The notes below the pieces were generated by a model, which was given only the letters and a program-made list of their open reading frames with translations, had not been told where the DNA came from and ran no database searches. From assembly GCA_003854995.1 (NCBI GenBank), contig RQOI01000660.1, positions 1 through 12,715 of the forward strand: a stretch of DNA of 12,715 bases. The letters run 5' to 3'. The position numbers and the translations under genes were made by a program. Below are positions 1-8,026 of the stretch, in pieces. The DNA comes from Candidatus Zhuqueibacterota bacterium (lineage in GTDB: Bacteria > Zhuqueibacterota > Zhuqueibacteria > Residuimicrobiales > Krinioviventaceae). The number at the start of each line of letters is the position of its first letter. Within the stretch, counting starts at the first letter, position 1.

Positions 1-33
1 AATTTTTATCATTGCAGCTGAATAAGCTTTTTC

Positions 34-149
34 AAACGCACAGATACAAAGACTCCAAAAATAAAAGAGTTTTTCTTGGTGACGCTTTGTGTTTTTGTGA
101 CTTGGTGTTGATGTTTTATCTTCCATACCAGTGACTGACCTATTACGCT
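34..149 (+). repeat. Degenerate dispersed intergenic repeat, copy A
   Basis: This non-coding stretch has a left arm beginning aaacgcacagat (34-45) and a right arm (75-149) built from loosely periodic units of the ctttgtgtttttgtg type. The right arm aligns with 8308-8383 with one gap. In the first 45 positions I count 36 identities, and the ends share ccagtgactgac against ccagtaactgac and a final acgct. The left arm resembles 7994-8005 at 10 of 12 bases. The two arms are also partly complementary (acaaag...ccaa at 46-58 against ttgg...ctttgt at 76-90), so the unit could fold. Similar loosely periodic intergenic sequences are scattered in many environmental bacterial genomes; that comparison is from memory. 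No coding capacity is visible. Confidence 0.6.
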
Positions 150-152
150 CGA

Positions 153-196
153 CGCATTGAATCATGGTCATCCCCCGATGACCGTGATTCAATGCG
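153..196. repeat. 20-bp hairpin overlapping the 3' end of the PorV-OmpA gene
   Basis: The arms 153-172 and 177-196 are complementary at 19 of 20 positions and are separated by a 4-base loop (cccc, 173-176). The one non-Watson-Crick position is T opposite G on the plus strand, a G·U wobble in plus-strand RNA but an A/C mismatch in minus-strand RNA. The right arm includes the stop codon (189-191) and last codons of the minus-strand gene. The structure probably marks or protects the 3' end of that transcript. No T-run follows it in the minus direction, and on the plus strand a T5 run begins only at 205. It is therefore not a textbook intrinsic terminator in either direction. A REP-like palindrome is the alternative. 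Confidence 0.7.
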
Positions 197-3107
197 CGAC
201 GCCGTTTTTATGAAAGACGAGTTCAATCCTTCTGTTCATTTTACGACCCATGGCTGTATTGTTGTCGCCCAGAAGAACATCACCGCTGCTCAAGGCAAGG
301 ATTAAGGGTTTGCTTTCGCCATGGCCGATAGCGCCCTCGATGCGGCTCGCGATCGAAGCGGAGGGATCATTTTGCAGAGACGCCAGATAATTTTTAAATT
401 CCGCATCGAATCGACTCGCCCGTTCCTTCGACAGCCTTTCATTGACCTCTACCGAACCGATGGCGCAGGCATGGCCCTCGAATCTCAGCCGCATGGAGGT
501 ATCGGCCAACACTTGTTTTGCATAGTCAAAAATCTCCTGCCAATAGAACTCGGCCATGGGATCGGTCTTGCCAAACTGCAGAGGCACGCTCAAGATTTGT
601 CGCTTTGTCCGGTCGTCCCGAGTCATCGTCAATTGCCCCTTTTCGGTGCGGAATTGACGGCCAAGTGAATCCGTGACGGACAGGTGATAGCTGGTCACTT
701 TATTGAACCAGGGCGTCGGATCCGAGGCGCCCGGCCGCCAGCTTACGTCTGGAACTCGCGCAGCATTTTCGGCGAACGAGAGCTCATGCTGGTCTTTAAC
801 AGAATCGCTTTCAAAACAGAGCGATCCGCGGAGCAGTGGCGTCGCGCTTGCAATATCGGATATGAAAAGCACATTGCCCTGCTCGATCTTGACCTCCTGA
901 TGTCGCATCGGTCGGAGAAGCAAAGGACTGTCCGCTGCCGCGCTGATTCTGACGTACCGCCGCTCTTCCAAAATCCACTTTGAATCCTGCTCGTCGGAGC
1001 GCATCGTCTTGAATGGCAAGATTTGTCCCGGCTTGATCTGAATTTGCGATGCATCGACGCCAAGCTGCAGCAGCGCATTTTTCACCGCCTCCGAGCGCGC
1101 GTCTGCCAGGCCGATGACGCGGTTGTCATCGGAATTCGGATCCACATAGCCCTGCAGCTGAATGTGCCTGTCCGGATTCTCTTTCAACCGTTCGGCGTAA
1201 ACACTCAGAATTGATTCGAGCGCGCCATCCTGGGCATACTCTTTTTTCACCATGCTGCTATTCGGATCAAAGGTGATCTCTGTGATGAGCGGCATGTCGA
1301 TGAGCGTCGTCGATGTCTGCAGGACCGAGACGCTGTCGCGAGCAGTGAACACGCCTTTGGGAATGGTGTGAAAAATCCTCTGCAATTCGTTGTTGGCGCG
1401 CTGCGTATCGGACAGAGTCCCTTCCGGATCAGCTGTCACCGTTATCCTGTGCTTTCCCAACAAAGTCGACCGCCACTCCGCCTGAACATGGTGGAGCTCA
1501 CCCGGCGCGAGCGACGGGACGGTCAGCTCGACGACGTTATTTTGCAGGCTGGGCAGCTCGATGTCATTCGATGCCGAAGCCAATGCCGTCAGGGCAAAAT
1601 CCAGCTCCTCGATTTCGTCCTTGAGCACAAGTTTGACATTTCTGACAGCCCGTTCGCCGTTGTTCTGCAATGCGATGTCGATGACGCCATGGTAGTCGTC
1701 CGTCGTGATATAGGGGCTATGCTCAAAGTTGATCTCTTTGATCTCAATGTCGGTCATGGGAATGCTGAAATGCGCGATGGCGGACTCGCCGCGGGCAAAA
1801 CGCACCTGTTCATCTTTATCAATGGCAGCGACGGCCCAGTAATAGTCGCCGCCATTCAGCCCTTCTGTCGGGATAAAGGTGCGCGTTGTTTGCCCATTGA
1901 AAGCGAGCTCGCTGTGCAGCAGCGAGCGGAAAAGCCCGGGATCGTCCTCGTAGGCGGAGACGATATCAGCGATTTTTGCGCTGTCGTGATCCAGCAGCAC
2001 GTGAAAAGTCACTTCATCAAAAATATCTGCATCACGGGCATCATTCCATCGCAGCACGACATCGGTAAAAACAGAATCCGCTTGCGCCGGCGCTGTGAAG
2101 ACGAAAGATTCCGGTCGGGTTGCAAAGTGCGACGCCGTGCCGCGATAGGTACGAGAGAAAAAGTCGGCCTCGTCCATGGTCGCAAAATCCAGACGAAACG
2201 CGTTATGGCGGCCTGGGAGGGCGTCGCCCAGCGACAGACCAACATGGTCCAATCTGATGCTGACGCCAAACGAAGCTTTTTTGAACAGATCACTGCCAAA
2301 ATCATAGCCGGCATTGACGGCGAGCAGCCGATTGATCATCAACTCGGCGCCGACAGCCATGTATCCTTTCTCATCCTTGACACTGACATAATCAGCTGAC
2401 AAGAGCATGTTGAGGCCTTTATGCGTCCCCAAATAGAACGCCATGCCGCCGCGCATGGTCTGCGGCAAGGGCGTGCCAATCCGGGAAAAGGTCAAGTCAC
2501 TGCCGTTTTGATTGAGCGCAGCACCGACGGAAAAGGCGCCCCTCGATTTTCCAAAATTAAAAGTTCGTGTCCGCGTGGTCAAACCAATATCGTAAATGAA
2601 GCTTTGCGCTGAAAATTGCGCCAGTGTGCTCTTGAAATATTTCAGGTTTGCTCCGACAGCGATGCGATCGGAAATGAGCGGCTGCCCCACGCTGAGGGAG
2701 GCGACAAAATCACTGGCAGACGCCGGCGGCAATGTCGTAGCGCTGTTATTGAATTCCGGCACACCCTGATAGAGCAAACCGATGGCAAAACGGCTCTGCC
2801 GGCTCCAGGGCATCGGAACCGCCCCGCCATAGATGAATGAGGCGTTATAAATATCGGCGATCCACTTGGTATAGCTCGCCGCCCATTGCCATTCTCGCAA
2901 AAATCCCGCTGCGCCGGGATTCGCGAATATCGCATGCGGATCGTCAATGACCGCCGTATGCGCTCCAGCCATGGATTGCAGCCGCGCACCTGGCAACATT
3001 TTTAAAAATGCGGCGCCCGATCGAACCTGCGCGCTGGCGTTCGTAAAAACAGCGACCAGCCCGAGGATGATTATCCATGCTTCAATATGTAAGAGCCTTT
3101 TCAACAT
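189..3107 (-). CDS. PorV/PorQ-like outer-membrane protein fused to CARDB and two OmpA-like domains
   Basis: This 972-residue protein has an N-terminal signal peptide (hydrophobic 10-22, likely cleavage after the NASA at 23-26). Residues 27-310 match the PorV/PorQ type of outer-membrane beta-barrel: the GARLQSMAGAHTAV...FANPGAAGF region at 40-69 is its hallmark, followed by many short amphipathic strands. Next come a fibronectin-III-like segment (about 340-450), a CARDB-like beta-sandwich (about 470-575) and an OmpA-C-like domain (about 608-722, with LADARSEAV at 667-675). After a linker, a second OmpA-C-like domain spans about 840-966, with NERLSKERA at 889-897 and MNRRIEL at 957-963. OmpA-C domains bind peptidoglycan, so the protein may tie an outer-membrane barrel to the cell wall. 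The start directly abuts the stop of the upstream gene (TAA then ATG), which suggests translational coupling. Ordinary PorV/PorQ proteins are roughly 300-400 residues, so this is a large fusion. The domain reading is good; the exact role is unknown. Confidence 0.85.
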   Translation of the reverse strand: MLKRLLHIEAWIIILGLVAVFTNASAQVRSGAAFLKMLPGARLQSMAGAHTAVIDDPHAIFANPGAAGFLREWQWAASYTKWIADIYNASFIYGGAVPMPWSRQSRFAIGLLYQGVPEFNNSATTLPPASASDFVASLSVGQPLISDRIAVGANLKYFKSTLAQFSAQSFIYDIGLTTRTRTFNFGKSRGAFSVGAALNQNGSDLTFSRIGTPLPQTMRGGMAFYLGTHKGLNMLLSADYVSVKDEKGYMAVGAELMINRLLAVNAGYDFGSDLFKKASFGVSIRLDHVGLSLGDALPGRHNAFRLDFATMDEADFFSRTYRGTASHFATRPESFVFTAPAQADSVFTDVVLRWNDARDADIFDEVTFHVLLDHDSAKIADIVSAYEDDPGLFRSLLHSELAFNGQTTRTFIPTEGLNGGDYYWAVAAIDKDEQVRFARGESAIAHFSIPMTDIEIKEINFEHSPYITTDDYHGVIDIALQNNGERAVRNVKLVLKDEIEELDFALTALASASNDIELPSLQNNVVELTVPSLAPGELHHVQAEWRSTLLGKHRITVTADPEGTLSDTQRANNELQRIFHTIPKGVFTARDSVSVLQTSTTLIDMPLITEITFDPNSSMVKKEYAQDGALESILSVYAERLKENPDRHIQLQGYVDPNSDDNRVIGLADARSEAVKNALLQLGVDASQIQIKPGQILPFKTMRSDEQDSKWILEERRYVRISAAADSPLLLRPMRHQEVKIEQGNVLFISDIASATPLLRGSLCFESDSVKDQHELSFAENAARVPDVSWRPGASDPTPWFNKVTSYHLSVTDSLGRQFRTEKGQLTMTRDDRTKRQILSVPLQFGKTDPMAEFYWQEIFDYAKQVLADTSMRLRFEGHACAIGSVEVNERLSKERASRFDAEFKNYLASLQNDPSASIASRIEGAIGHGESKPLILALSSGDVLLGDNNTAMGRKMNRRIELVFHKNGVAH

Positions 3108-5885
3108 TTATCTCACAATGATCATTTTTTTCCAGGTGTTCGCGTCTTTTGTGCGCAGGGTGATCAAATAGACGCCGCTGCCGATGAGCTGTCCGTTTTC
3201 CATGCCGTTCCACATCAGGGTGTACCGTCCCGCCTGATAATAGTCATCCGCCAGAGTGGCGATGTGTCGGCCGGCGACGTCGTAGAGCTGCATCTCCACA
3301 TGACCCGTCGAGACGACAAAATCGATGGCAATGACCTCGTTATCAGGGAACACGACGTTGGGCGGCAGCAAATCAAACTCGACATTCACCACGACTTGAG
3401 AGCGCACCGAGCCACGGCTGCCAAAGCGACCCAACGCCTGCACCTCGAATGCGACCTCATCCGCTGTGCCGCTGCCGAGCAGCGTTCGATGCAAAAAGGG
3501 TTCATCGATATCGTACCACACGCCCGGTTCTACGGCGGTGCGGGCGATGAACTGATCAGCAAAATCGGTGCGGATGTCGCCATTGGGCAGATGCACTCGC
3601 AGATCCCACTCGACGATTGCAACCGGAAATTGCACGCGTATCCACAGCGAGTCAGAGACCGTGGCTATGGCCGGGCTCACTTCAATGAGCGGGGCGAACG
3701 GCTCGACGGCAATGCCATAATTCACCATTGTCAGAATCGCTTGGTTATCATCCAGGCTGGCCGGATCCTCGTTGTCTGCGGTCACGGCAAGAATGTTGTG
3801 CAATAAATTGCGCTGGACGGGCATGATCTCTGCCAGAGAGATCTCCACGATGAACTCGCGCGTCTGGCCGGCTTCGATGGCGCTGAGACACCAGGCCACC
3901 GAATCGGCTGCATAAAAATCCGGAGAAGGGTGCGCCCCGATGATGGCGAAGGAATCGTCGACGACATAGGTGATGCAGACGTTCTCCGCCGTTATTGTCG
4001 AGTTATTAGAGACGAGGAGGGTGACCTCGCTCGCCGCACCCTGCAGCATGAGAGGGTGCAGACCTGCCTCGGTCCTTTCGAATGAATCAGCGGCTATTGA
4101 CTGGTGCGTCGCCAAGTCAGCGAAAACGGGCGGATCTCCCAGAATGTAGACAATGGCCTCTTTTGAATTATTATCCGGCAGCGTGTCGCTATCGGCGCTG
4201 ACGAGCGCGTTTGCCGTCAGTTGGAATGGATAGTCTCCGACGCCCTCATGCACGACTGCGTTATAGTATGCAGTCCATGCACCACCCGCGATGAGGGAAT
4301 CAATCTGCCAGACGTAGGTATTGTCCGTTGCGCTGTGCGGCGCATGGCTGAATTGACTCAGCGTCAGCTCGTTCGGCAACGAGTTCTGCACCTCGATCGC
4401 ATGCGCGGTCGCCGGGCCATTGTTGCGAATCCATATGAAATAGCCAAAACCATCGTCAAAGCGGCTCGCCTTATAGAGAGTCTCGCCGATTTGAATGGTC
4501 GAGTCCGCCAGCACATTGTAGTCGATTTCAAGATCATAGTTCGCAGCTGGGCGATCCTGTTCAAGGAACCACACGGCAACAGCGTCCGTGTCATTCGCGG
4601 CAGATGTATCGTTCACTGCGATGACGCGGACTGAGGATAGGACGGCGCCTGGCCCTTCCAGCGCACCGGACGCGTTCACCCTGATCGTCTCGCGACCAGC
4701 CAACCTGGGAATGATCCAGTACAAGGTATCCCCGATCACGCCATCGGCCGGAGGATCTTGCGACACAGAGGTGAGGACGCCGGGCATCGTGTTCGTGTAG
4801 GTGAGGCGGACGCTTTCTGCCGCCGCCGGACCGTTGTTGTGAACGTTAATGTCATAGAAATGGGGATGATTGTTGGTCACAGCCGGATAGACAACGCCGG
4901 AGCGTTCGACGAACGTATCTGCCTGAACCACGATCTGCACACCGACATCGACGAACTCTTGGCGTGCGCGTATAATTCTGATCGTTTCAGTTGAGCGATT
5001 GTTGATGTCGCTCGTGTCGTTTGGGCAGGCGAACGACGCGGATGAGATGAGCTCGTCAGTGGCTGCCGGCACATCCGGATCGAGGCGCACGTCGATATCC
5101 CACGTCATCGTCGCCGCGGCGTCGAGGCCGGTCAGCTTCCAGACGAGCTGATTGTCGCTTGAATCCGTCGGCACAAGGGTGCTCTGAAGATAGCTGACCT
5201 CAGGCGGCAGAATCTGGGCGACGACAATGGATTCAGCACTATTTGCGCCCAAGTTCACGAGCTGAACAGTATAATGAAATTCCTCACCCGGCAATACGGC
5301 ATTGATTGGCTGGCCGTAGTCGATGATGGAGCTGTCGGTCGCCGAAGAGAGCTGAATTCTGACATCGGTCAGTATTGGCGGCTGCTCGACAAGCGCCATC
5401 AATGAATCGGCATTGTTGAGCGGATTTGTATCTTCCTCGGCCTGGAAGTGCGCCGTTGTGGTGAAAAAGTGCGGCCAGGATTCGAGCGTCTGCGGCGCTC
5501 TGGCAGTGACGGCGATTTCGACCGAATCATTCGGAACAATGGCTTCAAGTTGAAAAGAGAGCGTATCACCGCTGTGAGACCCGGCCGGCGATAGTGACAG
5601 CACCTCGATATCAGCCGGAATTATCGTCTGAAGGAAGAGGCTGTCAGTGGCCGTTGGCCCATGATTTTTCACGACCATACGATAGTCATATTCTTCGCCT
5701 GGCGCCAGTCGCAATACCGAAATTCCGGCCACATCCTGCAGCGGCTTTTCCGTCATGAACCTGATCGATGCGTCGTAATCGAGCGTCGGCCTCTGCAGCT
5801 GGCCGAATGCGCTGACGGGAATGACGAACAAACAGAGGATGAACAGCAGCCGATAAATGAACACGATTTTCATTGACAAAGTCAT
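3108..5885 (-). CDS. Secreted DUF11/CARDB-repeat protein with FlgD/type IX-like C-terminal domain
   Basis: This 925-residue protein begins with a signal peptide (MKIVFIYRLLFILCLF from the second Met, cleavage near SAFGQ at 25-29). It then carries five repeats of about 100 residues resembling DUF11/CARDB beta-sandwiches, at about 66-168, 203-305, 341-440, 480-580 and 617-720. Each has a V.N.GP/N.S core and closes with a D/N-rich signature (NPLNN, DINNRS, AANDTD, PDNNSK, LDDNQ). After a linker, residues 838-925 form a FlgD-Ig-like domain: YDVAGRHIATLAD at 868-880, then YTLMWNG and GSGVYLITL, ending KKMIIVR. This ending is the usual look of type IX secretion C-terminal signals and related adhesin tails. 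The protein is probably exported and surface-attached; its binding target is unknown. The next gene downstream begins directly after its stop. Met5 (at 5873) is an alternative start that gives a more typical signal peptide, though TGGA precedes the first ATG by a few bases. Confidence 0.85.
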   Translation of the reverse strand: MTLSMKIVFIYRLLFILCLFVIPVSAFGQLQRPTLDYDASIRFMTEKPLQDVAGISVLRLAPGEEYDYRMVVKNHGPTATDSLFLQTIIPADIEVLSLSPAGSHSGDTLSFQLEAIVPNDSVEIAVTARAPQTLESWPHFFTTTAHFQAEEDTNPLNNADSLMALVEQPPILTDVRIQLSSATDSSIIDYGQPINAVLPGEEFHYTVQLVNLGANSAESIVVAQILPPEVSYLQSTLVPTDSSDNQLVWKLTGLDAAATMTWDIDVRLDPDVPAATDELISSASFACPNDTSDINNRSTETIRIIRARQEFVDVGVQIVVQADTFVERSGVVYPAVTNNHPHFYDINVHNNGPAAAESVRLTYTNTMPGVLTSVSQDPPADGVIGDTLYWIIPRLAGRETIRVNASGALEGPGAVLSSVRVIAVNDTSAANDTDAVAVWFLEQDRPAANYDLEIDYNVLADSTIQIGETLYKASRFDDGFGYFIWIRNNGPATAHAIEVQNSLPNELTLSQFSHAPHSATDNTYVWQIDSLIAGGAWTAYYNAVVHEGVGDYPFQLTANALVSADSDTLPDNNSKEAIVYILGDPPVFADLATHQSIAADSFERTEAGLHPLMLQGAASEVTLLVSNNSTITAENVCITYVVDDSFAIIGAHPSPDFYAADSVAWCLSAIEAGQTREFIVEISLAEIMPVQRNLLHNILAVTADNEDPASLDDNQAILTMVNYGIAVEPFAPLIEVSPAIATVSDSLWIRVQFPVAIVEWDLRVHLPNGDIRTDFADQFIARTAVEPGVWYDIDEPFLHRTLLGSGTADEVAFEVQALGRFGSRGSVRSQVVVNVEFDLLPPNVVFPDNEVIAIDFVVSTGHVEMQLYDVAGRHIATLADDYYQAGRYTLMWNGMENGQLIGSGVYLITLRTKDANTWKKMIIVR

Positions 5886-5962
5886 ATGAATCCAAATTAT
5901 TATTCCTGGACGGTCAACAGCTCGCGCTACGCAAGGTCTGTGCCACAGTAGAAATGCTCATT

Positions 5963-5971
5963 TTATCCACA
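5963..5971 (+). promoter_or_regulatory. DnaA box, perfect consensus (TTATCCACA)
   Basis: This is an exact match to the bacterial high-affinity DnaA box TTATCCACA. It is directly followed by an AT-rich stretch (agcagtaataatttg). The meaning comes from its grouping with two similar sites within 125 bp; a single site could be chance. Confidence 0.5.
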
Positions 5972-6047
5972 GCAGTAATAATTTGTTTATATTAGTTTTA
6001 AGACATGTCATGTCGAGGTGAAATCGAGTAATCCCCAGCAAATATTT

Positions 6048-6056
6048 TTATCCACT
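6048..6056 (+). promoter_or_regulatory. DnaA-box-like site (TTATCCACT)
   Basis: This 9-mer has one mismatch (last base) to the TTATCCACA consensus. It has the same orientation as the site 85 bp to its left, and both are preceded by a T-rich run (tttttatcc and attttatcc). Confidence 0.4.
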
Positions 6057-6078
6057 TTTTCCGCAAGTGACTGCTGAA

Positions 6079-6087
6079 TTATACACA
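6079..6087 (+). promoter_or_regulatory. DnaA box (TTATACACA)
   Basis: This matches the TTATNCACA DnaA-box consensus and has the same orientation as the two sites to its left, 31 bp from the middle one. Confidence 0.45.
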
Positions 6088-6333
6088 CTGGCCTGCTGGC
6101 GCTAACCTGATCTATTGTGAATGTTATGGTGATCGATCAACCGGATGAACCGTCGGCCGTGTGATCAGCTGGTGCTCGCTGTATCGACGGCGCGCAGCTG
6201 TTTCGCAGCAAGACATTTTTTATCGGCGGCGCATTTTTTCAGGCCTCAGAAAAAGATCTCCCTGAGAGATAAAATTATATTTTACAAAGTCTTGCATATT
6301 CTTCCAGACAAACATTTATCAGAGGTGAATTCG

Positions 6334-6375
6334 ATGGCCATCGATGAAGAGAGACTCACAGTTGGCCCCGTCTGA
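6334..6375 (+). CDS. Possible 13-residue leader or remnant ORF
   Basis: ATG at 6334 is preceded by AGAGGTG (6321-6327), a fair ribosome-binding site 6 bases upstream. It opens a 13-codon frame (MAIDEERLTVGPV) ending in TGA. The frame stays open upstream to 6145, but that part is unlike a real protein: low-complexity, Arg/His/Phe-rich, with no ribosome-binding site. I do not recognise the peptide. It could be a decayed gene, a small peptide, or chance. No gene on the plus strand follows closely, which argues against a leader peptide. Confidence 0.15.
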   Translation: MAIDEERLTVGPV

Positions 6376-6455
6376 GTCATCGGCAAGGGGCAGATCGCAT
6401 CGTCGTCGGAAAAAGGCTGATGCAGAAAACATGTAACTCACTGCCAAGCAAGCAG

Positions 6456-7901
6456 TTACGGGATAGCAACACTCGCAGAGCCGTGGTCTCGGCGCATCAG
6501 CTGCGCCACGGCCTCGATGTGGGCGGTGTGCGGAAACATATCGACGGGCTGCACTTTGGTCACGTCGTACGACTCGCTCAGTACTTTCAATTCGCGCGCC
6601 AGGGTTGTCGGATTGCAGGAGACATGCACGATTCTTTTCGGCTGCAGCTCCAGGACATCGCGGACCGTTTTGGGATGCATGCCGCCGCGCGGCGGATCGA
6701 TAATGACGACGTCTGGCCGGCCGAACCGGTCGATCAGCGCACGGGTCTGGCGGAGCTCGTCCTTCAGATCGCCCAGAACAAATTCGCAGTTATTGATGGC
6801 ATTCAATTGGCAGTTTTCTCTGGCGTTCAGCACGGCGGAGGCGACGGATTCAAATCCGACCACGCGCGCCACATGGCTGCTCAGATAGATGGAAATGGTG
6901 CCCGCGCCGCAATAGAGATCATAGAGAATCTCATCGCCACCCAGCTCTGCATAGTCGAGCACCACATCATACAGCTGTTTTGCCTGGGCACTGTTGGTTT
7001 GCAGAAAAGATGTGCTCGACAGGCTGAAGGAATAGGGGCCGATCTGTTCAGTGATCGTCGGCCGACCAGCCAGAAGATGCTCTTCTTCGCAAAAGGCCAC
7101 ACTTGAGCGGCTGCGGGTGACGCCATTCAGCAGGCTGGTGATCTGCGGGCAGTCGCGCATCAATCGATCGCGCATCTGCTCAGCGAGCGGGCGTATATAA
7201 TCAAAAGTCACAACATTGACCATCAGCTCGTGCGTGCGGGTGCAGCGCACGACGAGAAAACGCCAAAAGCCCTGATGATCGATGCTGCTATAAGCGGGCA
7301 GAGCGCTGTCGCGCGCGATCTGTCTGACCGTATCCAAGACGCGCATGGCAACGGGATCGATCAAGTGGCATTCGGTCAAATCAATGACCTTGTCATAAAA
7401 GCCGCCGGCGTGCAGACCCAGGTAAGGCGCTTGGGCGAACCGCACGCCCGAATGGATCTCTTCCGGCGTCAGCCAGCGATGTTGCGAGAAAGAAAATTCC
7501 ATCTTGTTGCGATAGGAGTAGATTTGCGGTGAGGGGAGGGTTAGCAGGACATGCGGCTGCAGGCCTGCGAGTCGTCGCACGATTTCATCGACCTGTTCGC
7601 CCTTGGCGCGAATCTGTCGCTCATAGTCCAGGTGCTGCAAAAGACAGCCGCCGCAGTGGCCAAAGTGACGGCAGCGCGGTTCGACGGCAAAGGGGGATTC
7701 GCGTATGATTTCGACGATGCGGGCTTGCGCGTAGCGTTGCTTCTTTTTGGTGATGCGTGCTTGCACCCGCTGTCCCGGGATCGCATGGCGGACAAAAACG
7801 ACAAAATCGTCGGCACGGGCGACGCCTTGGCCGCCAAAAGCCAGTGAGTCTATATCGCACTCGATAGAGCTCCCCTTTTTGAGGCGCAGTTTATCTTCCA
7901 T
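6456..7901 (-). CDS. rlmD: 23S rRNA (uracil-5-)-methyltransferase, RlmD/RumA type
   Basis: This 481-residue SAM-dependent enzyme is of the type that makes 5-methyluridine in 23S rRNA (U1939 in E. coli numbering). An N-terminal TRAM RNA-binding domain spans about 5-65. The [4Fe-4S] cysteines are Cys77, Cys83, Cys86 (CRHFGHCGGC) and Cys178 (TECHLI). The catalytic half shows QTN (301-303), the SAM loop LYDLYCGAGT (326-335), DPPRGG (402-407), the nucleophile Cys429 in HVSCNP, and the base Glu463 in HIEAV. All expected catalytic residues are present, and the length is close to the family norm (about 430-480). AAGGAGA lies 3 bases before the ATG and fixes the start. The gene stands alone between two gaps of more than 550 bp. 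Members of this family can modify other uridines (RlmC, RlmCD or TrmA-like), so the exact target base is inferred. Confidence 0.92.
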   Translation of the reverse strand: MEDKLRLKKGSSIECDIDSLAFGGQGVARADDFVVFVRHAIPGQRVQARITKKKQRYAQARIVEIIRESPFAVEPRCRHFGHCGGCLLQHLDYERQIRAKGEQVDEIVRRLAGLQPHVLLTLPSPQIYSYRNKMEFSFSQHRWLTPEEIHSGVRFAQAPYLGLHAGGFYDKVIDLTECHLIDPVAMRVLDTVRQIARDSALPAYSSIDHQGFWRFLVVRCTRTHELMVNVVTFDYIRPLAEQMRDRLMRDCPQITSLLNGVTRSRSSVAFCEEEHLLAGRPTITEQIGPYSFSLSSTSFLQTNSAQAKQLYDVVLDYAELGGDEILYDLYCGAGTISIYLSSHVARVVGFESVASAVLNARENCQLNAINNCEFVLGDLKDELRQTRALIDRFGRPDVVIIDPPRGGMHPKTVRDVLELQPKRIVHVSCNPTTLARELKVLSESYDVTKVQPVDMFPHTAHIEAVAQLMRRDHGSASVAIP

Positions 7902-7925
7902 TGGTCTCCTTCAGCTGTGGTGCGA

Positions 7926-7953
7926 AAGATAAAAACTATTCTTCGCAAGACAA
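7926..7953 (-). promoter_or_regulatory. Candidate promoter of rlmD
   Basis: Read on the minus strand, TTGTCT (7953-7948) and TATCTT (7931-7926) are separated by 16 bases. Each matches 4 of 6 positions of the -35 and -10 consensus. Transcription would begin near 7919, just ahead of the AAGGAGA ribosome-binding site (7911-7905). The spacing is right but the match is only moderate. Confidence 0.3.
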
Positions 7954-7993
7954 AATGAAAAATGGCTGCATGGCTTTTGAGTGGATAAAAGCG

Positions 7994-8026
7994 AACCGCA
8001 GAGATCACTGAGGAGCGCGGAGAAAG
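7994..8026 (+). repeat. Dispersed repeat copy B, left arm
   Basis: This segment begins aaccgcagagat, has a loosely 11-12-base periodic character, and matches the left arm of copy A at 34-45 in 10 of 12 bases. It is also roughly complementary to the right arm at 8308-8345 (aaccgcagag... against the reverse complement aaccacaaaa...). Copy B would therefore be an element of about 390 bp with inverted ends, while copy A is about 116 bp. Confidence 0.4.

Larger units (their letters stand above)
5886..6455. other. Gene-free 570-bp region with DnaA-box cluster
   Basis: No convincing gene is found here. Three DnaA-box-like 9-mers lie in the same orientation at 5963-5971, 6048-6056 and 6079-6087, beside an AT-rich run (5971-6003). 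A further 7-of-9 match lies on the opposite strand at 6116-6124. Both flanking genes are on the minus strand, so the region must hold the promoter of the surface-protein operon. A weak candidate for that promoter is TCGACA and TAATAT read on the minus strand, around 5989-6016. It also holds the 3' end of the rlmD transcript, for which only a 5-bp stem (ACTGC/GCAGT, 6440-6456) without a T-run is seen. A 13-codon reading frame at 6334-6375 is listed separately. Confidence 0.6.

Noticed and set aside
75..149. Periodic ctttgtg-type units as a CRISPR array
   Set aside because: Units are short and degenerate, with no spacers of constant length and no cas genes.
1368..2399. Long plus-strand reading frame (343 codons) opposite the PorV-OmpA gene
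   Set aside because: It is antisense to a gene with clear domains, has no recognisable family, and has no ribosome-binding site; it is a by-product of codon bias on the other strand.
6145..6333. Upstream extension of the 13-codon frame to a 76-codon protein
   Set aside because: It has no ribosome-binding site at its ATG and an unnatural composition; it is not supported as a gene.
6420..7106. Plus-strand reading frame (228 codons) opposite rlmD
   Set aside because: It is antisense to the catalytic domain of a well-supported enzyme, and its sequence looks like a mirror-frame artefact.
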